A stretch of DNA of 64,000 nt, taken from positions 1,054,001 to 1,118,000 of the forward strand of contig NZ_LWID01000001.1 of assembly GCF_029783845.1 (NCBI RefSeq), given 5' to 3'. The notes under the pieces are model-generated. The model made no database searches, was not told the DNA's origin, and was given only the letters and a program-made list of their open reading frames with translations. This DNA is from Volucribacter amazonae. GTDB taxonomy: Bacteria; Pseudomonadota; Gammaproteobacteria; Enterobacterales; Pasteurellaceae. The position numbers were made by a program, and so were the translations under genes. Positions 47,929-57,246 of the stretch are shown here, in pieces. Each line of letters begins with the position of its first letter. Positions within the stretch are counted from its first letter, which is position 1.

Positions 47929-49172
47929 ACTGCCATACCCTGTGCAAAACGGAAAAAATCTTTGCAACCAAAATTACCTGATTTCAAGGCAAGAAAAATC
48001 GGCTGTTCAATGGCTTTTAGCCAAGGCACACCCGGTGCAATTTGTTTTCCAATGTGGAAGCCTTGAAAACCTAATTGCTGTACCACAATACTTGAGGTTT
48101 CACCGCCTGCGGTAATAAAATGCGTTACGCCATAATCTTTTAATTTTTGTGCTAACTTAGCAAAGGCTTGCTCAATGGCGTGGCTAGCTTTTTCTGCACC
48201 AAATTGCTGTTGGATTTGTGCTAATTTTTCGGCAGGAACGGTAGCATAAACCATTGGAGCAAACTCATCGTCTAAATGCTTGACAACCCATTGATAAAGT
48301 TCCTCAACATAATTAGGGTTGTTAAGCGTTTGTGCCACATCTAGCCAATAACTGGCGGCATATTGTTGATAATATTCCACTTGCTGATTGGTCATTAAAG
48401 AACAAGAACCAGATAGTATTACCGTTTTTCCTCTTGTAGAAGTTGGTGCAAAGGCATTTTTTCCTGTTTGCCCACCACTTAAACGAGCTGCCATATAAGC
48501 CCCTAAGCCAGAGCCGCCCGTAACGAGCTTTAAATCCGTAATGGCTTCTGCTAAGGTAGCTAATTGGCTATTATCCACCGCATCAACCACTGCATAACGG
48601 TAGCCTTGCTGTTGTAGCTCGGTTAAACGTGCTTTAACCTGATTTGCCCCCTGACTCACATCAGCATAAGCGACTAAACCTGTTTTACCCTGTGCTTGAG
48701 CGTCCATTAAACGTATTAAATTGGCATCTTTCATTGGGGTAATAGGGTGATTACGCATACCAGATTCATTTAATAATTGTTCTCCAACAAACAAATAACC
48801 ATTGAAAATCGTACGTCCATTAACGGGTAAGGCTGGGCTAATTACTGTAAAGGTTTCGCCTAGAGCCTCCAGCAAAGCATCGGTAACTGGGCCTATGTTT
48901 CCTTTGGCAGTGCTATCAAAGGTTGAGCAATATTTAAAATAAAACTGCTCACAGCCTTGTGTTTTTAGCCAATCTAATGCCTGTAAAGACTGTTGTACCG
49001 CTTGTTGTACAGGATTAGAACGAGATTTCAGGCTAATTACAATGGCATCAACTTGTTCGTTCAATGGTTGTGTTGGCACACCGTTCATTTGTACCGTTTT
49101 TAATCCATTTTCTGTTAAAAAACTGGCAATATCACTTGCACCAGTAAAATCATCAGCAATAACTCCTAGCAT
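47925..49172 (-). CDS. otnK: 3-oxo-tetronate kinase
   Basis: DUF1537-type four-carbon sugar acid kinase, 415 aa. IADDFTGASDIASFL is the N-terminal catalytic signature; FKYCSTFDSTAKGNIGPV and ITAGGETSSIVVQQLG are the family markers; it ends with LKSGNFGCKDFF. It phosphorylates 3-oxo-tetronate before decarboxylation. Coupled to otnC by an ATGA overlap. Confidence 0.93.
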   Translation of the reverse strand: MLGVIADDFTGASDIASFLTENGLKTVQMNGVPTQPLNEQVDAIVISLKSRSNPVQQAVQQSLQALDWLKTQGCEQFYFKYCSTFDSTAKGNIGPVTDALLEALGETFTVISPALPVNGRTIFNGYLFVGEQLLNESGMRNHPITPMKDANLIRLMDAQAQGKTGLVAYADVSQGANQVKARLTELQQQGYRYAVVDAVDNSQLATLAEAITDLKLVTGGSGLGAYMAARLSGGQTGKNAFAPTSTRGKTVILSGSCSLMTNQQVEYYQQYAASYWLDVAQTLNNPNYVEELYQWVVKHLDDEFAPMVYATVPAEKLAQIQQQFGAEKASHAIEQAFAKLAQKLKDYGVTHFITAGGETSSIVVQQLGFQGFHIGKQIAPGVPWLKAIEQPIFLALKSGNFGCKDFFRFAQGMAV

Positions 49173-49173
49173 T

Positions 49174-50088
49174 TTATTTTTCTCCTTGTTTAGAGGGTAA
49201 ATTCACACCGCTAAAAATTTTGATAACCGCACTGTCATCTTGCTTACCATAGCCTGCGTTACTGGCTTGGGTAAACATAGCATAAGCGGTGCTGGCTAAA
49301 TGTAACGGAAAGTGCAAGGCCTTCGCTGTGTCATTCACTAATCCCAAATCTTTGACAAAAATATCAACCATAGACAATGGGGTATAATCGCCTTCCACCA
49401 CGTGTTTCATACGGTTTTCAAACATCCACGAATTACCTGCGGCATGAGTAACCACGTCATACATTAAATCCAAAGGAATACCTGCTTTGGCAGCTAATGC
49501 CATTGCTTCTGCTCCTGCGGCAATATGTACACCTGCTAATAACTGATGAATAATTTTGACGGTTGCTCCTAAACCAATATCTTGACCAATGTTATAGACT
49601 TTACCTGCTACCGCTGATAATACAGGTTGTAATTTATCGAATGCTTGCTCTGAACCTGATGCCATAACGGTCATTTCGCCATTAGCTGCTTTTGCTGCAC
49701 CACCAGAAACTGGAGCATCAAGCATAATTAAACCAAATTCTGTTAATTTTTGTGAAATTTGTTGTGCATCTTGTGCGGAAATGGTGGACGATACCATTAC
49801 CGCCGTTCCTGCTTTTAACTGAGAAGCCAACCCATTTTCGCCAAATAATACGGCTTTCACTTGTTGAGCATTAACGACTAATAATAAAACAGCATCTAAA
49901 ATTTGTGCAAAATCCACCGCACTTGTGGCTACCGCCTTCGCACCAGCTTGTTTTAATTCTTCTAATGCTTGTGGATTAAGATCGATACCATAAGTGTCCA
50001 AGCCTGCTCGAATACAAGATTTAGCAGCCCCCATTCCCATAGCTCCTAAACCGACAATAGCAACTGAATAAGATGAATGTGTGGTCAT
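49174..50088 (-). CDS. ltnD: L-threonate dehydrogenase
   Basis: NAD-dependent 3-hydroxyacid dehydrogenase family, 304 aa. Rossmann motif VGLGAMGMGAAKSCI near 11-25, substrate loop LDAPVSGGAAKAANGEMTVMASG, catalytic Lys in LGATVKIIHQLL. It oxidises L-threonate at C2, the first step of the operon. Its start faces the divergent regulator across 199 nt with a CRP-like site. Confidence 0.92.
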   Translation of the reverse strand: MTTHSSYSVAIVGLGAMGMGAAKSCIRAGLDTYGIDLNPQALEELKQAGAKAVATSAVDFAQILDAVLLLVVNAQQVKAVLFGENGLASQLKAGTAVMVSSTISAQDAQQISQKLTEFGLIMLDAPVSGGAAKAANGEMTVMASGSEQAFDKLQPVLSAVAGKVYNIGQDIGLGATVKIIHQLLAGVHIAAGAEAMALAAKAGIPLDLMYDVVTHAAGNSWMFENRMKHVVEGDYTPLSMVDIFVKDLGLVNDTAKALHFPLHLASTAYAMFTQASNAGYGKQDDSAVIKIFSGVNLPSKQGEK

Positions 50089-50151
50089 AATAATTTCCTC
50101 TTTTGATGAATTAAGCTATTTTGTACTTTAACGTTTTTTTCTGAAAAAGTC

Positions 50152-50167
50152 TGCGATCAAGATCACA
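50152..50167. promoter_or_regulatory. CRP-like site between ltnD and DeoR regulator
   Basis: TGCGA-TCAAGA-TCACA has the TGNGA-N6-TCACA spacing. The left half TGCGA resembles the CRP-S type that needs Sxy, but the right half is the ordinary type. It probably gives catabolite control of the tetronate operon. Confidence 0.6.
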
Positions 50168-50287
50168 AATATTAACATTAAGTTAAAATTTGTTAATTTA
50201 TAAAAATAAGAAACTTATTGTTTAATGTAGGCGAATATTAAGAAAAGGAGTATAATTTCAGCAACTTATGGAGTCAGAGGGGAAGTT

Positions 50288-51046
50288 ATGATCCCAGTAG
50301 AACGGCAAAAGAAGATCCTTAATCTTATTCATCAGCAGCAAATACTTGGTATTAATGATTTAGTAGAGCTATTTCAAGTCTCCCATATGACAATACGGCG
50401 AGATATCAAAAAGCTGGAAGATGAAGGGAAAATTATTAGCGTTTCAGGCGGTATTCAATTACACGAACGTTTAGCCAGTGAGCCTGCTCGTATTGATAAA
50501 TCTTTATTATTTTATCCACAAAAACAACGTATTGGGACACAAGCCGCAGAATTAATTAAAGCAAATAGCACGATTTATTTAGATGCGGGAACCACAACCT
50601 TGGAAATTGCTAAACGTATTTGTCAGCGTGAAGATTTGTTAGTGATTACTAATGATTTTGTGATCACTGAATTTCTTTCGGAACAAGGTAAGTGCCAATT
50701 AATCCACACAGGTGGATTTGTCAATAAACCAAATCATTCTTCGGTGGGGGAACTAGCCGCTCAGTTTCTACGTAATATTTCTATTGATATGGCATTTATT
50801 TCTACCTCTTCTTGGAATATAAAAGGGCTTACTACGCCAGATGAAAATAAAATTCCAGTGAAAAAAGCGATTGTACAATCTTCACATCAAAAGGTATTAG
50901 TGAGTGATGCATCTAAATATGGCAAAGTGGCGACTTTCTTTTTATTTCCTTTAACAACGTTTGACAAGATTATTTGTGATAAAGATTTAATTGAAAATGC
51001 ACAAAATGCAATTCAAGAGATGAATATCAAGTTAATGTTAGTTTAG
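50288..51046 (+). CDS. DeoR-family transcriptional regulator of the tetronate operon
   Basis: The 252-aa protein has the N-terminal HTH RQKKILNLIHQQQILGINDLVELFQVSHMTIRRDIKKLEDEGKI and a C-terminal sugar-phosphate-sensing domain with YLDAGTTTLEIAKR and ELAAQFLRN, KVLVSDASKYGK. Divergent from ltnD, so it most likely represses the operon until a phosphorylated intermediate builds up. Confidence 0.9.
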   Translation: MIPVERQKKILNLIHQQQILGINDLVELFQVSHMTIRRDIKKLEDEGKIISVSGGIQLHERLASEPARIDKSLLFYPQKQRIGTQAAELIKANSTIYLDAGTTTLEIAKRICQREDLLVITNDFVITEFLSEQGKCQLIHTGGFVNKPNHSSVGELAAQFLRNISIDMAFISTSSWNIKGLTTPDENKIPVKKAIVQSSHQKVLVSDASKYGKVATFFLFPLTTFDKIICDKDLIENAQNAIQEMNIKLMLV

Positions 51047-51063
51047 GTTTAAAATAGGTAAAA

Positions 51064-52059
51064 ATGAAGCATAAACGCCCTACTTTACAAGATATAGCTA
51101 ATCATCTTGGTATTACCAAGATGACAGTAAGTCGTTATTTACGTGATCCTAATAAAGTTTCTCAAACCACTAGAGAAAAAATTGCAGCAGCGATAGAAGC
51201 CTTTGGCTATATTCCTAATCGAGCCCCTGATATTTTATCTAATGCGAAAAGTAAAGCTATAGGGGTCTTAGTTCCCTCTTTAACCAATCAAGTTTTTGCT
51301 GACGTGATTAAAGGCATAGAACAAGTTACAGATCAAGCAGGTTACCAAACAATGCTTGCTCACTATGGTTACAGTGTGGAAAAAGAAGAACAGCGGATCG
51401 AATCCCTATTGTCTTATCATGTTGATGGACTAATTTTATCGGAAAATCATCATTCTGCGCGTACATTAAAAATGTTGCAAGTAGCAAATATTCCCGTTAT
51501 TGAAATTATGGATAGTAGCGAAATGGGATTACAACAATCTATTGGTTTTGATAATGTTGGTGCGGCACAAACAATGACCGAAACGATGATTCAACGAGGT
51601 TATCGGCAAATTGTTTACCTTACTGCTCGTATGGATAAACGGACTCAACTAAAAATGCAAGGATATGAATATGCTATGCGTAAACATCAATTATCTCCAC
51701 ATAGCTTAATTACTTCTGAACCTTCCTCTTTTACCTTAGGGGCAAAGCAATTACGTTTAGCCCTTGAACAATATCCAGAAACCAATGGGATTTTTTGTAC
51801 CAATGATGATTTAGCCATTGGAGCATTATTTGAATGCCAACGTTTAGGTATTAAAGTACCACAGCAAATGGCAATCGCTGGGTTTCATGGGCATGATGTG
51901 GCGTTATCCATTACCCCACAACTCGCCACTGTCATTACTCCTCGTTTAGCCATTGGCACAAGAGCGGCACAAGAATTATTAGATCGTATTCACCAGCTTC
52001 CACAACAAAGTTTAATCGTAGATTTAGGTTATCAAATTCATCTTGGCGAAACATTATAA
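51064..52059 (+). CDS. gntR: LacI-family gluconate repressor
   Basis: The 331-aa protein has the HTH LQDIANHLGITKMTVSRYLRDPNKVS and a periplasmic-binding-protein-like sensor domain with AIGVLVPSLTNQVFADVIKGIE. Gluconate releases GntR from DNA. Two GTTACCAGTAAC operators lie upstream of gntT/gntK, and gntK and gntT adjoin. A MITE copy covers its stop codon. Confidence 0.9.
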   Translation: MKHKRPTLQDIANHLGITKMTVSRYLRDPNKVSQTTREKIAAAIEAFGYIPNRAPDILSNAKSKAIGVLVPSLTNQVFADVIKGIEQVTDQAGYQTMLAHYGYSVEKEEQRIESLLSYHVDGLILSENHHSARTLKMLQVANIPVIEIMDSSEMGLQQSIGFDNVGAAQTMTETMIQRGYRQIVYLTARMDKRTQLKMQGYEYAMRKHQLSPHSLITSEPSSFTLGAKQLRLALEQYPETNGIFCTNDDLAIGALFECQRLGIKVPQQMAIAGFHGHDVALSITPQLATVITPRLAIGTRAAQELLDRIHQLPQQSLIVDLGYQIHLGETL

Positions 52060-52135
52060 TCATTTCAATTTAAAATATGATAAGAGGGTACGGCAAGGCG
52101 TATCAACGCTATATTATTTTAAAGTGGAACGACTA
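52057..52135. repeat. MITE-family copy B between gntR and gntK
   Basis: About 79 bp from TAATCATTTCAATTTAAAA to TTTTAAAGTGGAACGACTA. The interior keeps GTACGGCAAGGCGTATCAACGC. It ends 7 nt before the gntK stop and forms the 3' ends of both convergent transcripts. Confidence 0.8.
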
Positions 52136-52141
52136 TAAATG

Positions 52142-52663
52142 CTATAACAACGGACGAATTGCTTGGATACATCGTTCTACAACTTCATCAAAAGAAGTAT
52201 TAATATCAATATGAATAACATCTGTTTCATCGGCTTGAGGAACTTCCAAGGTATCAAATTGGCTTTTTAACATCTCTATTTTCATAAAATGTCCCTGCCG
52301 TTTTTTCATACGTTCTAATACTAAATGAAAATCCCCTTGTAAAAAAATAAAGGTAATATTGCTATTGCCAGCACGAATTTGATCACGATATTGGCGTTTT
52401 AAGGCGGAACAAATGATAATACCTTGTTCGCTTTTTTGCTCAAGACTAAAGGCCGCATCACGAATACGTTCTAACCAAGGAGCACGATCATCATCATTAA
52501 GAGGTTGCCCTTTTCCCATTTTCAAAATATTGGCACGAGGGTGTAAATCATCGCCATCAATCAGTTTTAAGCCAAGCCGATGGGCAACTTCCGTACCAAT
52601 AGAGGTTTTTCCTGTACTTGATACGCCCATTAAAATAAAACTTCTTCCTTTGCTACATGACAT
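52142..52663 (-). CDS. gntK: Gluconokinase
   Basis: The 173-aa P-loop kinase has FILMGVSSTGKTSIG (Walker A), KLIDGDDLHPRANILKMGKGQPLNDDDRAPWLERI and CSALKRQYRDQIR. It makes 6-phosphogluconate for the Entner-Doudoroff or pentose phosphate route. It diverges from gntT. Confidence 0.93.
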   Translation of the reverse strand: MSCSKGRSFILMGVSSTGKTSIGTEVAHRLGLKLIDGDDLHPRANILKMGKGQPLNDDDRAPWLERIRDAAFSLEQKSEQGIIICSALKRQYRDQIRAGNSNITFIFLQGDFHLVLERMKKRQGHFMKIEMLKSQFDTLEVPQADETDVIHIDINTSFDEVVERCIQAIRPLL

Positions 52664-52683
52664 AATACTTACCTCTAAACAAC

Positions 52684-52695
52684 GTTACCAGTAAC
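52684..52695. promoter_or_regulatory. GntR operator 1 (gntK side)
   Basis: GTTACCAGTAAC palindrome 21 nt upstream of gntK, as in E. coli GntR operators (TGTTACCCGTAACA-like). Confidence 0.82.
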
Positions 52696-52766
52696 AAAAA
52701 TTTTTGATTATCATCGCAAAAAATAATGAAAATAGCCACCGCACTTTTTTGTTTAATGTTGAAATT

Positions 52767-52782
52767 GTGAAGTAGATCGCAA
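52767..52782. promoter_or_regulatory. CRP site between gntK and gntT
   Basis: TGTGA-AGTAGA-TCGCA has the 5-6-5 spacing with one right-half mismatch. It lies midway between the two GntR operators, so cAMP-CRP may activate either gene. Confidence 0.68.
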
Positions 52783-52834
52783 TTTTACGCATTAGTCTGC
52801 AAAGACAATTTACAAAAAGCGAAAAAATAAGTAT

Positions 52835-52846
52835 GTTACCAGTAAC
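52835..52846. promoter_or_regulatory. GntR operator 2 (gntT side)
   Basis: A second GTTACCAGTAAC, 151 bp from the first, in the gntT leader. The two could be joined by a repressor loop. Confidence 0.8.
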
Positions 52847-52862
52847 TATTTTGGTTAGGGTT

Positions 52863-52945
52863 TATGGTTGTTTCAATTTAAAAGAAAACAAAGCAGTACG
52901 GCGAGGTATGCCAACGCTGTATTCTTTTAAAGTGGGGCAACTATA
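52863..52945. repeat. MITE-family copy C in the gntT leader
   Basis: Starts TATGGTTGTTTCAATTTAAAA and ends TTTTAAAGTGGGGCAACTATA, with core GTACGGCGAGGTATGCCAACGC. It sits between the GntR operator and the gntT RBS, so it becomes part of the 5' UTR. Confidence 0.8.
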
Positions 52946-52974
52946 TCCGATAAATTTTAATTAAGGAAATGCTT

Positions 52975-54324
52975 ATGTTAATTGGAATTATGATCGTTGC
53001 CATTTTGCTTTTGTTGCTCTTGATTATGAAATTTAAGGTGCATGCTTTTGTTGCCTTAATTATTGTGAGTTTATTTACCGCACTTGCGGCAGGTATTCCG
53101 GTCAACAAAATTTTACCTACATTATTAAATGGTTTTGGTGGCACATTAGCCTCAGTGGCATTATTAGTTGGGCTAGGGGCAATGATTGGCAGATTGCTGG
53201 AAATTACCAGTGGAGCAAAAGTGCTTGCGGATACCTTAATTAATCAATTTGGCGAGAAAAAAGCCCCTTTTGCTTTGGGCGTTGCCTCATTATTATTCGG
53301 CTTTCCTATCTTCTTTGATGCGGGGTTAGTGGTAATGTTACCCATTATTTTTAGTGTGGCGAAACAATTTGGCGGTTCAGTATTACGTTATGCTTTCCCT
53401 GCTGCAGGAGCATTTGCCGTTATGCACGCTTTTGCCCCACCGCATCCGGGACCAGTAGCTTCAGGCGAGTTATTGGGCGTGAATATGGGGTTATTAACTA
53501 TTGTAGGGATCATTTGTGCGATTCCTACTTGGTATTTTGCTGCATATTTATTTAGCACCTATTTAGGGCGTAAAATTCACGTTGATTTGCCTAAAGCCTT
53601 TCTTAATGCCACCGCCATTAATGAAACGGCGGTAATTAATCCGCCGAGTTTCGCTAGGGTATTGTTCTTATTATTACTTCCATTAGTGTTAATTTTATTA
53701 GATACAGGGCTTAATACCTTGTCAGTGGCACAAGTGATTGACGGTTCACAGCTTTGGGTAGAATGTTTACGTTTATTAGGCAAAACGCCAATCGCCCTAT
53801 TAATTACCCTTATTGTTGCCATTTTGTTATTAAAAGAACAACGCAGTTATGAACAAATTGAGAAAATTTGTGATAACGCATTAGGACCAATTTGTTCCAT
53901 TGTCTTGGTTACAGGGGCGGGCGGTATGTTTGGTGGTGTTTTGCGAGCCAGTGGTATCGGTGAGGTATTAGCCCAAATGTTTGCGGATACTGGTATGCCA
54001 GTGATTGTTGCCGCCTTTATTATTTCATTAACTTTAAGAGTGGCACAAGGATCGGCAACCGTTGCATTAACAACCACAGCGGCACTTATTGCCCCAACAG
54101 TAGCGGCCACCTCAGGATTAAGTCAGTTTGATTTATGTTTTATCGTTATTGCCATTGCTTCAGGCTCAACCGCGTTATCACACGTTAATGACTCTGGCTT
54201 TTGGTTGGTAAGCCGTTTTCTGGAAATGGATACCAAAACCACCTTAAAAACTTGGACCGTATTAGAAACCATGATTGGATTAGTCGGGTTTACGATTGCT
54301 TTGTTGGGCAGTATTTTATTATAG
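52975..54324 (+). CDS. gntT: Gluconate:H+ symporter (GntP family)
   Basis: The 449-aa permease with FGGTLASVALLVGLGAMIGRLLE, FGFPIFFDAGLVVMLP, APPHPGPVASGELLG, RVAQGSATVALTTTAALI and SHVNDSGFWLVSRF. It imports gluconate for GntK. I prefer ATG 52975 to ATG 52969 because AAGGA at 52963-52967 is at normal distance only from the former. It is clearly related to the permease of the tetronate operon, about 7 kb away. Confidence 0.9.
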   Translation: MLIGIMIVAILLLLLLIMKFKVHAFVALIIVSLFTALAAGIPVNKILPTLLNGFGGTLASVALLVGLGAMIGRLLEITSGAKVLADTLINQFGEKKAPFALGVASLLFGFPIFFDAGLVVMLPIIFSVAKQFGGSVLRYAFPAAGAFAVMHAFAPPHPGPVASGELLGVNMGLLTIVGIICAIPTWYFAAYLFSTYLGRKIHVDLPKAFLNATAINETAVINPPSFARVLFLLLLPLVLILLDTGLNTLSVAQVIDGSQLWVECLRLLGKTPIALLITLIVAILLLKEQRSYEQIEKICDNALGPICSIVLVTGAGGMFGGVLRASGIGEVLAQMFADTGMPVIVAAFIISLTLRVAQGSATVALTTTAALIAPTVAATSGLSQFDLCFIVIAIASGSTALSHVNDSGFWLVSRFLEMDTKTTLKTWTVLETMIGLVGFTIALLGSILL

Positions 54325-54333
54325 TTTTCACTA

Positions 54334-54439
54334 TATAGTTATTTCAACTTAAAATAAAACAAGGCTACACGCCGAAGACAGTACCAGTAGTACGCCAAGG
54401 CGTGTCAACGCTATATGATTTTAAAGTTGAACAATGATA
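54334..54439. repeat. MITE-family copy D, full length, after gntT
   Basis: About 106 bp from TATAGTTATTTCAACTTAAAA to TTTTAAAGTTGAACAATGATA. It has the complete interior: ACGCCGAAGACAGTACCAG and AGTACGCCAAGGCGTGTCAA. It starts 10 nt after the gntT stop and could act as its terminator because the ends pair. Confidence 0.85.
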
Positions 54440-54493
54440 AATAGCGATAATTGTTTTTGCATTAAAGTGCGGTCTCTTTTGAAATAATTTTAT

Positions 54494-56020
54494 TTAATTT
54501 TTTGTTAAACGTTGCAATAAACGATCCATTGCTCGATAAGCAAGAGCTTCGGCTAAATGAGGACGCTGAATTTGCGGTTCTTGGTTTAAATCAGCAATGG
54601 TGCGTGCCACTTTCAATAGGCGATGATAGGCTCTAACGGATAACCCTAATTGAGTTAGGGCATTTTCCAGAAATTGCGCATCATTTGTGGCTAAATGACA
54701 ATCTTGCTCAATTTCTTTATTGTTAAGGTAAGCATTAGCTTTACCACGGCGAGCCAGTTGTAATTCACGAGTTTGTAAAACTTTGTTACGCACTTGTTCG
54801 CTACTTTCCCCTCGCTGTTGATGATGCTGTAATGCCCCTTGTGGCAATAAAGGCACTTCTATGGATAAATCAAAACGATCTAAAAAAGGCCCTGATAACC
54901 GATTGAGGTAACGCATAATTTGTTGAGGCGAAGTGCGGTTATGTTGCCCTTGATAATGCCCCGTTGGGCTAGGGTTCATGGCTGCAATTAATTGAAAACG
55001 TGCAGGAAAACGGATTTTGGCATTGGCTCGAGAAATAATAATTTCCCCAGCTTCAAGGGGTTGACGTAACGCATCTAATACCTTGCGTTCAAATTCAGGC
55101 AATTCATCTAAAAATAACACGCCATTATGGGCTAAACTGATTTCGCCCGGGCGAGGTATTGTGCCACCACCCACTAATGCCGCCATTGAGGCACTATGAT
55201 GCGGGGCTCTAAATGGGCGTTGTTTCCAGTTGGTTAGATTAAGTTCATTTTGTACTAAACTGCTAATAGCGGCGGTTTCTATGGCTTCTTGCTCGGTCAT
55301 ATTTGGCAATAAGCTGGTTAAACGGCTAGCAAGCATGGTTTTGCCTGTACCGGGTGGGCCAATGAATAGGAGGTTATGCTGCCCTGCTGCCGCAATGGTT
55401 AAAGCACGTTTGGCGTGTTGTTGCCCAATAATATCGGTAAGATCAATACTATCAGTGGGAGTTGGCTCAGGGTGTGTCGTTGCAATTTGATTGGCTGAGG
55501 GAAGTTCAATTTGTTTATTTAAAAATTGCACCACTTGCAATAAAGATTTAGCTACATAACTAAGATGATCGCCGACTAATGCGGCTTGATTGGTATTTTG
55601 TGGGGCTATAATCAGTTGTCTATGTTGTTTTTTAGCAGCGAGAATAGCAGGAATAATGCCTTGCACACCACGTAATTGCCCGGTTAATGCCAACTCGCCA
55701 AGAAATTCAAATTGACGTAACTTATCGCCGTCAATTTGCCCTGAGGCGACTAAGATACCAATGGCAATGGGTAAATCAAATCTTGCCCCCTCTTTAGGTA
55801 AATCCGCTGGCGCAAGATTGACGGTAATTTTTTTCGGTGGATAACGAAATTGTGCATTAAGCAAGGCACTACGCACCCGATCACGAGCTTCTTTTACTGT
55901 AGTTTCGGGCAAGCCCACTAAGGTAAACCCCGGGCTACCGTTACTAATATGCACTTCAATGGTTACTAAAGGGGCTTGTACGCCCATAGAGGCTCGGCTA
56001 TAAACAATGGCTAAGGTCAT
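54494..56020 (-). CDS. comM: Competence-related Mg-chelatase-like ATPase ComM (YifB)
   Basis: The 508-aa AAA+ helicase has an N-terminal Lon-like domain (TLAIVYSRASMGVQAPLVTIEVHISNGSPGFTLVGLPE), Walker A LLFIGPPGTGKTMLASRL near 220, Walker B HNGVLFLDELPEF and the Mg-chelatase C-terminal part. In Haemophilus and Vibrio ComM promotes integration of transformed DNA by branch migration. Confidence 0.94.
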   Translation of the reverse strand: MTLAIVYSRASMGVQAPLVTIEVHISNGSPGFTLVGLPETTVKEARDRVRSALLNAQFRYPPKKITVNLAPADLPKEGARFDLPIAIGILVASGQIDGDKLRQFEFLGELALTGQLRGVQGIIPAILAAKKQHRQLIIAPQNTNQAALVGDHLSYVAKSLLQVVQFLNKQIELPSANQIATTHPEPTPTDSIDLTDIIGQQHAKRALTIAAAGQHNLLFIGPPGTGKTMLASRLTSLLPNMTEQEAIETAAISSLVQNELNLTNWKQRPFRAPHHSASMAALVGGGTIPRPGEISLAHNGVLFLDELPEFERKVLDALRQPLEAGEIIISRANAKIRFPARFQLIAAMNPSPTGHYQGQHNRTSPQQIMRYLNRLSGPFLDRFDLSIEVPLLPQGALQHHQQRGESSEQVRNKVLQTRELQLARRGKANAYLNNKEIEQDCHLATNDAQFLENALTQLGLSVRAYHRLLKVARTIADLNQEPQIQRPHLAEALAYRAMDRLLQRLTKN

Positions 56021-56060
56021 AATATTCCTAATGCAAGGTAATGATGAGCCAATAGGGTAG

Positions 56061-56110
56061 AAAAAAGTGCGGTCAAAATAAATTTAATTTTTATTTTAAC
56101 CGCACTTTTT
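56061..56110 (-). terminator. Terminator made of an inverted pair of DNA uptake sequences
   Basis: AAGTGCGGT (56065-56073) and ACCGCACTT (56099-56107) face each other, with further pairing AAAATAAA/TTTATTTT inside and A/T runs outside. It follows engB and precedes comM on the - strand. Paired uptake signals as terminators are common in Haemophilus. Confidence 0.85.
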
Positions 56111-56138
56111 GGAATAAGGATCGCAAAAATAAAATTTA

Positions 56139-56753
56139 TTAAAGAAAATTTGGGCTAAACCATTGGTCAAGTTTGGCAGATAACTTATCAATACCAATTT
56201 TATTTAACGCCGAAAAAGCCTCTACTTGGATATTGCCTTGAAAAGGTAAAATCGCCTCACGCACCATTTTGACCTGCTTACTTCTCGCACTTTGACTGAG
56301 TTTATCCGCTTTGGTAAGCAATAATAAAATGGGTAATTGAGCAGATACAGCCCATTCAATCATTTGTTGATCTAAATCTTTAAGTGGGTGGCGAATATCC
56401 ATTAAAATCACAACGCCTGCCAAACATTGCCGTTTCTGCAAATATTCAGCCAAGGCTTTTTGCCATTGTAATTTCATTTTTTCAGGCACAGCGGCATAAC
56501 CATAACCGGGCAGATCCACCAATTTACATTGGGGTTCTACTTCAAATAAATTAATAAGCTGAGTACGTCCCGGTGTTTTTGAAGTACGAGCCAGATTTTT
56601 TTGATTGGTCAACGCATTTAATGCCGTTGATTTTCCTGCATTAGAACGCCCGGCAAAAGCGATTTCAATGCCTTGATCTTCGGGTAGATGACGAATATCA
56701 GGTGCACTAGTAAGAAAATGGGTTTTATGATAATTTAATTTGAGTTCAGACAT
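56139..56753 (-). CDS. engB: Ribosome biogenesis GTPase EngB (YsxC/YihA)
   Basis: The 204-aa TRAFAC GTPase has G1 GRSNAGKST, G3 LVDLPGYGYA, G4 LLTKADKL and the G2 region SKTPGRTQLINLF. It takes part in large ribosomal subunit assembly. It is 9 nt after the DUF805 gene, forming a small operon. Confidence 0.95.
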   Translation of the reverse strand: MSELKLNYHKTHFLTSAPDIRHLPEDQGIEIAFAGRSNAGKSTALNALTNQKNLARTSKTPGRTQLINLFEVEPQCKLVDLPGYGYAAVPEKMKLQWQKALAEYLQKRQCLAGVVILMDIRHPLKDLDQQMIEWAVSAQLPILLLLTKADKLSQSARSKQVKMVREAILPFQGNIQVEAFSALNKIGIDKLSAKLDQWFSPNFL

Positions 56754-56762
56754 AATAATTTC

Positions 56763-57194
56763 CTAAGATTTTAAACGAATAGATAGCCCCTGTTCACCAT
56801 ATTGGTTGGCTTTATCTATCCCTTTGAATACGCCCCAATCTAACAATAACAAGGTAGTAATAAAAATCGGCATAAAACGCCCTAATGCCCAAGCCATTAA
56901 GCCGCTATCAGGGGCAGAAAAATAACATAAAACAGGCAAAAATAGCATCATCAACGCCCAAGCTGAACGCCCTCGATCGTGCAAACGTTTAGCACAAACC
57001 GCTAAGATAATCCAGCTCACTAAGATTAAACCAAGCAAAGGAATAAATGCCGTATGAGATTGCTGGAATAATTGTTGCATAGGGAATAAGGTGGCTAAAG
57101 CAAATAATAAGACCAAAGCTACGGCAATACCCTGCCAAAACCCTTGACGATTTAACCGCCCTTTAAATAAAAATAATGCTTGATACCAATTCAT
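56763..57194 (-). CDS. DUF805 inner membrane protein
   Basis: The 143-aa protein with four hydrophobic segments and GRLNRQGFWQGIAV, CAKRLHDRGRSAWALMMLF motifs of the DUF805 (YhaH) family. Membrane protein of unknown function. Confidence 0.85.
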   Translation of the reverse strand: MNWYQALFLFKGRLNRQGFWQGIAVALVLLFALATLFPMQQLFQQSHTAFIPLLGLILVSWIILAVCAKRLHDRGRSAWALMMLFLPVLCYFSAPDSGLMAWALGRFMPIFITTLLLLDWGVFKGIDKANQYGEQGLSIRLKS

Positions 57195-57246
57195 CGTTTT
57201 TCCTTGTTAATTTGCTGCATAATATAGCAAAATCTTCGGCTAATAA

